A stretch of DNA of 5,762 nt from Actinomycetales bacterium (GTDB lineage: Bacteria > Actinomycetota > Actinomycetes > Actinomycetales > Dermabacteraceae), in contig JAAZLF010000534.1 of assembly GCA_012799425.1 (NCBI GenBank), positions 1 through 5,762 of the forward strand, written 5' to 3'. Under the pieces are notes generated by a model. It did no database searches and had not been told where the DNA came from. It saw nothing but the letters and a program-made list of their open reading frames with translations. The translations under genes were made by a program, and so were the position numbers. This document shows positions 1 to 5,103 of the stretch, one piece after another. The first letter of the stretch is position 1; the number at the start of each line of letters is the position of its first letter.

Positions 1-188
1 AGATCTGGTCGACCTCCGGAGCGATCGCGCTGACCTGCTCGGTGATCGACCGCAAGTCGCGGCGCGTCGGCGACCTGCTGGCCGGGACCATGGTGATCCA
101 GGAGCGGATGCGCGATCTCTCCCCGCAGCGGGTGGCGGTGCCGGACTCGCTGCAGGACTGGGTGCATGGCGCGGACGTGGGCCGGCTG
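1..188 (+). repeat. Direct repeat copy 1 (partner at 274-461)
   Basis: This segment matches 274-461 with an offset of exactly 273 bp (91 codons), so the frame is kept. The first 64 bases are identical. The remaining 124 bases differ at 12 positions, 11 of them synonymous and one changing Asp to Ala. The match stops after GGCCGGCTG (180-188), opposite GGCCGGTTG (453-461). The left limit is the window edge, so the true left end of the repeat is unknown. Confidence 0.95.
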
Positions 189-728
189 GCGATGGGCACC
201 CGTGTGGTCCGCGACGACGGCGGTCCCGTGCACGTGCGCCAGAGTCTGCTGCGCGCCGTGATGGCGATGCTGGAGATCTGGTCGACCTCCGGAGCGATCG
301 CGCTGACCTGCTCGGTGATCGACCGCAAGTCGCGGCGTGTGGGCGATCTGCTGGCCGGGACGATGGTGATCCAGGAGCGCATGCGCGACCTCTCCCCGCA
401 GCGGGTGGCGGTGCCGGCCTCGTTGCAGGACTGGGTGCACGGGGCGGACGTCGGCCGGTTGCCGCTCACGCTGATGCAGGACATCCGCTCGTTCCTGCCC
501 CGGGCCACCACGATCAATCCCGAGTCGCGCCGGCAGCTGTCGCGCGACCTGCTGCGACGCACTCTGCCGCATGTGGCTCCGGCACCGCCCCCGGGCACCG
601 ATCCGGAGCAGTTCCTCACCGCCGTGATCGCGGAGCGCTCCCGCAGGGACGAGGCGCGGCTCCGGCGCGCTCAGGAGCGCCAGGAGGAGCTCGCAGCCGA
701 GGTCCGAGCGGTGCCCTTCAGCGCCTGA
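1..728 (+). CDS. RDD family membrane protein, 5'-truncated by window edge, with internal tandem duplication
   Basis: The open frame runs in from the left edge (first full codon at 3) to TGA at 726-728, 241 codons. The RDD-family signature is visible around 189-375: an MGTRVVRDDGG segment with the Arg-Asp-Asp for which the family is named, a hydrophobic segment (LLRAVMAMLEIW, then SGAIALTCSV), and a GDLLAGTMVIQERM end typical of the last membrane segment of RDD proteins. A cytoplasmic-looking tail follows, ending in a charged, probably helical stretch rich in Arg, Glu and Ala (about 630-710). The N-terminal membrane segment is absent because the gene starts outside the window. The order is odd: the post-membrane tail (65-188) occurs before the RDD motif and again after it (338-461), so the frame reads as a partial duplication. 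The part from about 189 to 728 alone looks like a normal RDD C-terminal portion. RDD proteins have been linked to transport, but no substrate can be given here. Family call is firm; integrity of the gene is doubtful. Confidence 0.8.
   Translation, partial: IWSTSGAIALTCSVIDRKSRRVGDLLAGTMVIQERMRDLSPQRVAVPDSLQDWVHGADVGRLAMGTRVVRDDGGPVHVRQSLLRAVMAMLEIWSTSGAIALTCSVIDRKSRRVGDLLAGTMVIQERMRDLSPQRVAVPASLQDWVHGADVGRLPLTLMQDIRSFLPRATTINPESRRQLSRDLLRRTLPHVAPAPPPGTDPEQFLTAVIAERSRRDEARLRRAQERQEELAAEVRAVPFSA
274..461 (+). repeat. Direct repeat copy 2 (partner at 1-188)
   Basis: Second copy of the in-frame repeat. It encodes the last hydrophobic segment and the start of the tail of the RDD protein and continues naturally into the unique C-terminal tail (PLTLMQDIRSF onwards), so this is the copy in its expected family context. 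The 85 bp between the copies (189-273) carry the Arg-Asp-Asp motif. Confidence 0.95.
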
Positions 729-746
729 TCCGACGCTGCGGCCGTG

Positions 747-763
747 GCAGGGCAGGGCCCTGC
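747..763. terminator. Candidate hairpin between convergent genes
   Basis: GCAGGG (747-752) can pair with CCCTGC (758-763) around a 5-nt loop, in the 58-bp gap between the convergent RDD and phosphomannomutase genes. The stem is only 6 bp, though all but one pair are G-C, and no T-run follows on either strand, so it is not a classical intrinsic terminator. It could act as a weak bidirectional stop. Nothing else is visible in this gap. Confidence 0.25.
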
Positions 764-786
764 AGTCCGTCGCGGGGCCAGCGGGG

Positions 787-2493
787 TCAGCCGCCGGTGG
801 GTGGCTCGTGGCGGCCGGCGATCAGCACCGGGATTCCGCCCTCGACGGCATGGACACGTGCGCAGCCCGTGCACTGCATCGCCTGCTCGACGTCGCGCAG
901 CTCGCCGCCGCAGTCCGGGCACCGCAGGATCGCACGCGCCCAGCCGGGGAGGTCTGCGCCGCTCGCGCCCGCGGGCAGCTCGAGGACCGCCCCTGCCGCA
1001 TCGGCCTCGTCCTCCCACGGGGCCACCGCGCTCGATGCGGTGTCCTCGATGTCCTCGTCACGCACCAGCGCGAGGATCTCGTCACGGATCCGGAGCATCG
1101 TGGTCTCCCGCTGCGCCTCGACGTTCAGCCGCAGCAGCGGCTCGGTGTGGGACGAGCGGAGGGAGAACCACCAGCGGTCCTCCTCCGGCAGCTGCTCGTC
1201 CCAGTGCTCGACGGTGAGACCGTCGAGGTCGTCCGTGCGGGCGCCGGGCAGGGACGCGACGTGCTGGCGCACCAGCTCGCGGGCGGCCTCGGGATCGGCC
1301 ACTCGGGAGTTGAGCTCTCCGCTGGCGGGGTACGGGTCGTGCGCGGCGACCAGCGCGGAAGCCGGGCCGTCGGACTCAGCGAGCGCCGCCAGGACGTGGA
1401 GCGCCGCGAGCATGCCGGAATCGGCGAAGAAGAAGTCGCGGAAGTAGTAGTGGGCCGAGTGCTCCCCGCCGAACACGGCATCGTGCTCGGCCATGAGCGA
1501 CTTGATCAGCGAGTGGCCGACGGGAGAGCGCACCGGCTCGCCCCCGGCTGTACGGACGGTCTCGGCGACATGGCGCGAGGAGACGAGGTTCGCGACGACT
1601 GCGGGACGTTCCTGGCCCGCCGCGCGGGCACGGGCGATCTCACGTTCGGCGATCAGCGCAGTGATCGCCGAGGGCCGCACCGGTGTGCCGTTCTCGTCGA
1701 GCACCACGCAGCGGTCCGCGTCCCCGTCGAAGGCGAGCCCGAGATCGGCCCCTTCCCGGACCACGGCCTCCTGCAGGTCGCGCAGGTTCTCCAGCTGCAG
1801 CGGATCGGCGGGATGGTGCGGGAAGGTGCCGTCGAGCTCGAAGTGCAGCTCGATCAGCTCGACCTGGGCAAGAGCGCCCAGCACCGCCGGAGCGGTGTGC
1901 CCGGCCATGGCCGAGGCCGCGTCGACGACCACGCGCAGGGTGCGGTCCCCGGGGATCGTCACCAGGTCGTGGAGGGTCGCGGCGTAATCGGACAGGGTGT
2001 CGATCGCCTCGGAGCGCCCCTCGCCGTGCTCGGGGATCTCCCCGGCGTCGAGGTAGGCCTCGGCACGGGCACGGATCTCGTCGAGCCCGCTGGCGCGGCC
2101 CACCGGGCGGGCGCCGGGCAGGCACAGCTTGAGTCCGTTGTCCCGACCGGGGTTGTGGGAGGCCGTGACCATCGCGCCGGCCGCCCGGTGCAGTCCGGAG
2201 GCGGCGTAGAGCTGATCTGTCGAGGACAGCCCCGCATCGGCGACGATCGCCCCACGACGCACCGCCCCCTCGATCACGGCGCGGGAGAGCTCCGGGGAGC
2301 TGAGCCGCATGTCATGGGCGACGATCAGCTCGGGGGCCTCGAGGAGATCCGCGAACGCGGCACCGAGGGCTCGGGCGATCTCGGCCGTGAGCTCCACGCC
2401 GGCGATGCCGCGCACGTCGTTGGTCTTGACGATGCCGGAGAGGTCGTGCCCCCCGGCTGCGGGAACGGCCTGCGAAGTGCTCGGCTCAGTCAT
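787..2493 (-). CDS. manB: Phosphomannomutase/phosphoglucomutase fused to a C-terminal Trm112-like zinc ribbon
   Basis: Predicted cytosolic alpha-D-phosphohexomutase of 568 residues, probably converting mannose-6-phosphate to mannose-1-phosphate for GDP-mannose synthesis. All four active-site loops are present: the phosphoserine loop TASHNP (110-115, Ser112), the metal-binding loop DGDADR (256-261), the sugar-binding loop GGEHSAH (342-348), and the phosphate-binding loop RSSHTEP (446-452). In the last, His stands where Asn or Gly is more usual. The mutase ends near residue 480. An acidic, Ala-rich linker (about 483-516) leads to a Trm112-like zinc ribbon with CPDC (525-528) and CTGC (541-544), followed by GGIPVLI. 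Related mutases are usually about 450-470 residues; the extra length is this domain, which many actinobacteria encode as a separate small gene. The ATG at 2493 is chosen because AGGAG lies 5 nt upstream and because a further upstream start would add an Arg/Pro-rich, non-family extension inside DUF3499. The start overlaps the DUF3499 stop by 8 nt. Mannose versus glucose preference cannot be decided from sequence. Confidence 0.92.
   Translation of the reverse strand: MTEPSTSQAVPAAGGHDLSGIVKTNDVRGIAGVELTAEIARALGAAFADLLEAPELIVAHDMRLSSPELSRAVIEGAVRRGAIVADAGLSSTDQLYAASGLHRAAGAMVTASHNPGRDNGLKLCLPGARPVGRASGLDEIRARAEAYLDAGEIPEHGEGRSEAIDTLSDYAATLHDLVTIPGDRTLRVVVDAASAMAGHTAPAVLGALAQVELIELHFELDGTFPHHPADPLQLENLRDLQEAVVREGADLGLAFDGDADRCVVLDENGTPVRPSAITALIAEREIARARAAGQERPAVVANLVSSRHVAETVRTAGGEPVRSPVGHSLIKSLMAEHDAVFGGEHSAHYYFRDFFFADSGMLAALHVLAALAESDGPASALVAAHDPYPASGELNSRVADPEAARELVRQHVASLPGARTDDLDGLTVEHWDEQLPEEDRWWFSLRSSHTEPLLRLNVEAQRETTMLRIRDEILALVRDEDIEDTASSAVAPWEDEADAAGAVLELPAGASGADLPGWARAILRCPDCGGELRDVEQAMQCTGCARVHAVEGGIPVLIAGRHEPPTGG
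808..945 (-). other. Trm112-like zinc-ribbon domain (C-terminal part of the mutase fusion)
   Basis: Residues about 517-562 of the mutase frame. The order is a short amphipathic start (GWARAIL), CPDC, a 12-residue spacer, CTGC, then a VEGGIPVLI strand, which is the usual layout of bacterial Trm112/YcaR-type proteins of about 60 residues. The four cysteines (525, 528, 541, 544) should bind one zinc. Eukaryotic Trm112 activates methyltransferases; the role of the bacterial relatives is poorly defined, so none is assigned. No stop codon or frameshift separates it from the mutase. Confidence 0.85.
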
Positions 2494-2860
2494 TCGTGCT
2501 CCTGACGACATGCAGGTGGCGGGCGGGGCCCGTGCCGCGTGCGGAACCACCGCGGGGACCGTCCGAGGACGGAGCGGGTGAAGAGGGCGAGCTCGACGGC
2601 TGCGTGCGCTGACGGGGACGGACGGCATCGGCGAGAGCCACCAGATCGTCGCTGACCTCTTCTCCGCCGGGGACGCGCAGCAGCTCCCAGCCGCGCGGGG
2701 CCGTCATTCCAGTGGCGTGCTCGCGGCAGAGGTCGTAGGCATGCGGCTCGCTGAGCCTGGACAGCGGCTCGAGCACCGCTGTCGAGTCCTCGTACACGAA
2801 GGTCAACGAACTGACAGCCGGCCTGGAGCAGGCGGTCCGGGAGCATTCACGAGCAGGCAC
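2486..2860 (-). CDS. DUF3499 family protein
   Basis: A 124-residue protein of unknown function from a family found in Actinobacteria next to pmm/manB. Visible family features are the N-terminal CSRTACSRPAV block, the FVYEDSTAVLEPL block, and EPHAYDLCREH followed by TAPRGWELLRV. Cys6, Cys11, Cys45 and His48 (C-x4-C and C-x2-H) could form a zinc site, which is inference from spacing. After about residue 84 the protein becomes a low-complexity Ser/Pro/Arg-rich tail, probably disordered. The GTG start at 2860 is chosen because the conserved block begins five residues later, as in relatives, and because a -10 hexamer on the minus strand ends 7 nt upstream, as expected for a leaderless mRNA. A longer frame begins at ATG 2947 but adds 29 residues unlike the family. 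The stop (2488-2486) lies 8 nt inside the mutase gene, so the two are almost certainly co-transcribed and translationally coupled. Confidence 0.88.
   Translation of the reverse strand: MPARECSRTACSRPAVSSLTFVYEDSTAVLEPLSRLSEPHAYDLCREHATGMTAPRGWELLRVPGGEEVSDDLVALADAVRPRQRTQPSSSPSSPAPSSDGPRGGSARGTGPARHLHVVRSTND
2499..2503 (-). promoter_or_regulatory. Ribosome binding site of the phosphomannomutase gene
   Basis: AGGAG on the minus strand, 5 nt before the ATG at 2493-2491 and inside the end of the DUF3499 gene. It fixes the mutase start and fits translational coupling with DUF3499. Confidence 0.75.
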
Positions 2861-2867
2861 GTCCAGC

Positions 2868-2873
2868 AGTGTA
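2868..2873 (-). promoter_or_regulatory. -10 hexamer TACACT for the DUF3499-pmm operon (leaderless)
   Basis: Read on the minus strand, TACACT matches the actinobacterial -10 pattern TAnnnT. Seven bases separate it from the GTG at 2860, which places the expected transcription start on the first base of the start codon. No Shine-Dalgarno sequence precedes this GTG. No convincing -35 box is visible. Confidence 0.5.
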
Positions 2874-2982
2874 CGCAGGCCGGCCGACAGGCGGCGCAGG
2901 GCGCGCCCGATGGCCTGCAGTCCACGCATCTCCTGCCGGGACCGCATGGCCGGCTGCTGTCCACGGCACCGCGGCCGGGCGC

Positions 2983-2988
2983 TAGAGT
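2983..2988 (+). promoter_or_regulatory. -10 hexamer TAGAGT for the zincin-like gene (leaderless)
   Basis: TAGAGT fits TAnnnT and lies 6 bases before the ATG at 2995, so transcription would begin at or next to the A of the start codon. No Shine-Dalgarno sequence is present upstream of this ATG, which agrees with leaderless translation. No clear -35 box is visible. Confidence 0.5.
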
Positions 2989-2994
2989 GCGGCC

Positions 2995-3450
2995 ATGGAT
3001 GTCGAGCCGCTGCTTCCCGGCCCTGCGGGCCCTCGGCAGGGTCCCCGTCGTCGCGATCGCCGGGGGCGCGGGCGCCGCTGGGATCTGATCCCTCCCCACC
3101 TCCCCGGCTATCGCACCCGGCGGGAGCGCTTCGATGATCTGGTCACGGAGGCGGGGGCCATGCTCGCCGAGCGCTTCCCGCGCCGTCTCGCACACATGCA
3201 GGTGCTGGTCGAGGAGGTCCCGCCCACCGATCCCGGCCCCTGGGACGATGCGACGGTGCTGCTGGGACGAGTGATCCCCCCGTCCCGCGCTCACCCGGCG
3301 CGGGTGATCGTCTACCGTCGGCCGCTGCAGACCCGCTGCGGCAGCGAGGCCGAGCTGGAGAGCCTGGTGCGGCAGGTGCTGTCCGAGCAGATCGGGTCGC
3401 TGCTGAACATCGCGCCCGAGGACATCGACCCCGGGGCGTGGACCGACTGA
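2995..3450 (+). CDS. Zincin-like 'metallopeptidase family' protein (DUF1025 type) lacking the HExxH motif
   Basis: A 151-residue soluble protein with no signal peptide or membrane segment. Residues 18-28 form a very basic patch (RRRDRRGRGRR). Then come TRRERFDDLV (41-50), LVEEVPP (71-77), VIVYRRPLQ (104-112) and VRQVLSEQIGSLLNIAPEDIDP (125-146), the block order of the actinobacterial members of this family. In active-type relatives the last block contains HExxH; here it reads SEQIG (130-134). Only the Glu remains and both zinc-binding His positions are Ser and Gly, so peptidase activity is not expected. Such loss is, to my knowledge, common in actinobacterial members, so the usual 'metallopeptidase' label describes the fold, not a tested activity. 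The basic N-terminus might contact nucleic acid, which is speculation. The gene is divergent from DUF3499 and ends 12 bp from the convergent DUF5719 gene. Confidence 0.8.
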   Translation: MDVEPLLPGPAGPRQGPRRRDRRGRGRRWDLIPPHLPGYRTRRERFDDLVTEAGAMLAERFPRRLAHMQVLVEEVPPTDPGPWDDATVLLGRVIPPSRAHPARVIVYRRPLQTRCGSEAELESLVRQVLSEQIGSLLNIAPEDIDPGAWTD

Positions 3451-3462
3451 GCCGGGCTCGCG

Positions 3463-5103
3463 TCAGCCCTCGAGCCTCACGGTGACCGAGGCGCCGCTGT
3501 CCTGACCCGTCGGCACCGGGAAGGAGGACAGCAGCACTCCGCCCGCACCATCGCTCACGCGATGCGTCCAGCCGGCATGCACCGCCCCCGGGACCTGCGG
3601 CACGATGCTGACCGCCACCGCGGCCGCGTCCCCGACACGGAGCTGCTGCGGGGTGAGGGCTGCGGTCGAGCCCGCCGCGAGCCGGACCGTCAGCGGATCA
3701 CCGGCCGAGCCGTCGGCCGCCACGGGGATCACCGTGACCTCGGAGTCCGCGGTGCCGGCCAGGGTGAGCTCGCCGCTGCCTCCGGCAGGGAGGGCGCTGA
3801 GGCCATGGGAACGCAGAGCCGGTGCCGGCGCGACCACGGTGAAGTCGCGTGGCGAGCCGACCGTGTCGCCGGGCAGGTCCGCTCCGGTGCGCTCGCTGCG
3901 GGTGACCGCGGCGACCGGGTCCTGGGAGCGCACGGTCACCGAGTAGGTGCCCTCGGGCAGCCCGTCCAGCGACGCCCGGTGCACGGTGCCCGCCGGGAGC
4001 TCGACGTCCTCGAGCGAGGCGGCCTCGACACGGCCCTTCGGTCCGACGACCTCGATCGAGGCGGTGGTGTCGGTGCCCTGGGGGTTGGCGAGCACCACGA
4101 TCGGGGCGCTGCCCGCGGCATCGACTCCGGGCATCACCAGCTCCGTGGCGGCGGCGGGGAGCGGGTCGAGGATCTCGGCACCGCCCGGGGTGAGCCCCTC
4201 GCGCTCGGTCGTCTGCACGTGCATCGACAGCGGTGACCCGAGCACGGAGACGTCCACGCCCACTGCGGCCCGGTCCGCGACCACGGACTCGAGCAGCACC
4301 CGCTCCTCGGCGCCGGGGGCCACGACCACCTGGCTGCGTCCCTCCATCGAGGCGGGGCCGTCCTCGGTCCACAGCTGCACGGAGGCGGTCGCGGGGCGCT
4401 CGGTGGGGTTGCGCAGCACCAGCACCGAGCTGTCGCCGGTCTCGGTGGAGGCGCCGAGGAAGCTGGCCTCCGTGGCGGGCTCCGTGCAGCGCGTCATCGC
4501 CAGCGAGCGGTAGTCGCCGCTGGTGGTGCTGGTGGCCTGGAGGGTGTCTGTCACCGGACGGCCCCCGTCCGAAGTCGCAGAGGTGGTGCTCGCGGCGCCC
4601 TCGACGCCTCTGGATCCCGACACGGAGACGCCCAGATCCTGGGAGGCCGGCTCATCGTCGAGGACGTCCCCCTCGGCGTCCCGCGCGATGATCGACGGGG
4701 CACGGACCGAGCCGTCGTCCTCCTGCAGGGTGGCGGAGCCGCTCGCCGTCCCGAACAGCAGCGACGACTCGGGCTCGGCCGAGACCGTGCGCAGCGAGAC
4801 GGACGTGCTCGGCGGGGTCACCGAGAGCTCGGCGTCGGGGCCCTCGTCCAGAAGCTGTTCGGGCAGCTGGAGCGGGCCGTGGCACCAGCGCGTGGTCGAC
4901 CCGGGCTGGGACTGCGCCTCGGCCTGGGCCACGGGGACGGGGTCCTGCGGCGGTACCAGGGCGAGCGCCCCCGCGGCGAGGACCAGCGGGAGCACCGCCG
5001 CCGCGGCGAGCAGATGGCGCACCGCGCCCGCGCGAGGTGCGGGGGACGCGGCGGCGTCCTCCTGGACGTGCGGGGGGCGATCGCGCGGAGCGTCGTCAGC
5101 CAT
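3463..5103 (-). CDS. DUF5719 family membrane-anchored extracytoplasmic protein
   Basis: A 546-residue protein with a short charged N-terminus, one hydrophobic segment (about residues 27-51, AVRHLL to ALALVP) and a large, probably secreted C-terminal part rich in Ser, Thr, Ala, Gly and Val. The single segment without a clear cleavage site suggests an uncleaved anchor. Cys74 (RWCHGPL) and Cys206 (MTRCTEP) are the only obvious conserved-type cysteines and could form a disulfide. The remainder looks like repeated beta-sandwich modules (for example LRNPTERPATASVQLW and LANPQGTDTTASIEVVG, with ELPAGTVHRASL between later strands). Function is unknown. Its constant partner is the GT2 glycosyltransferase encoded just upstream, so it may assist envelope glycan assembly outside the membrane, which is inference from context. 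The ATG at 5103 has GGAGG 6 nt upstream and overlaps the glycosyltransferase stop by 8 nt. Confidence 0.85.
   Translation of the reverse strand: MADDAPRDRPPHVQEDAAASPAPRAGAVRHLLAAAAVLPLVLAAGALALVPPQDPVPVAQAEAQSQPGSTTRWCHGPLQLPEQLLDEGPDAELSVTPPSTSVSLRTVSAEPESSLLFGTASGSATLQEDDGSVRAPSIIARDAEGDVLDDEPASQDLGVSVSGSRGVEGAASTTSATSDGGRPVTDTLQATSTTSGDYRSLAMTRCTEPATEASFLGASTETGDSSVLVLRNPTERPATASVQLWTEDGPASMEGRSQVVVAPGAEERVLLESVVADRAAVGVDVSVLGSPLSMHVQTTEREGLTPGGAEILDPLPAAATELVMPGVDAAGSAPIVVLANPQGTDTTASIEVVGPKGRVEAASLEDVELPAGTVHRASLDGLPEGTYSVTVRSQDPVAAVTRSERTGADLPGDTVGSPRDFTVVAPAPALRSHGLSALPAGGSGELTLAGTADSEVTVIPVAADGSAGDPLTVRLAAGSTAALTPQQLRVGDAAAVAVSIVPQVPGAVHAGWTHRVSDGAGGVLLSSFPVPTGQDSGASVTVRLEG

Larger units (their letters stand above)
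2861..2994. promoter_or_regulatory. Divergent intergenic promoter region
   Basis: This 134-bp gap separates DUF3499 (minus) from the zincin-like gene (plus). It carries one -10-like hexamer near each end, about 110 bp apart. Short GC-only palindromes occur at 2878-2885 and 2899-2908, but these are expected by chance at this base composition. No clear operator or RNA structure was seen. Confidence 0.5.

Noticed and set aside
42..728. Start of the RDD gene at GTG 42
   Set aside because: The frame is open to the left edge and the upstream residues (IWSTSGAIALTCS) match the second copy, so 42 is an internal Val.
808..2505. Very long plus-strand open frame (565 codons) antisense to the mutase
   Set aside because: It mirrors the mutase gene codon for codon, has no recognisable motifs, and is explained by the lack of stop codons in GC-rich antisense frames.
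2494..2628. N-terminal extension of the mutase to ATG 2628
   Set aside because: The added 45 residues are Arg/Pro/Ala-rich, unlike the family, overlap DUF3499, and the ATG at 2493 has a good Shine-Dalgarno.
2878..2908. GC palindromes GGCCGGCC and GGGCGCGCCC in the divergent promoter region
   Set aside because: Pure G/C palindromes of this length are expected by chance at this composition and are not placed like operators relative to either -10.
2861..2947. N-terminal extension of DUF3499 to ATG 2947 or ATG 2929
   Set aside because: The extra residues are not part of the family. ATG 2947 has no Shine-Dalgarno, and the AGGAG before 2929 abuts the codon with no spacing. The GTG at 2860 fits both the family start and the -10 hexamer.
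3447..3466. Short inverted repeat between the convergent zincin-like and DUF5719 stops
   Set aside because: The core stem (GAGC/GCTC around 3 nt) is only 4 bp, there is no T-run, and it overlaps both stop codons; too weak to call a terminator.
3562..4513. Plus-strand open frames opposite DUF5719
   Set aside because: Low-complexity Arg/Gly/Ser-rich translations with no motifs or ribosome binding sites; shadows of the minus-strand gene.
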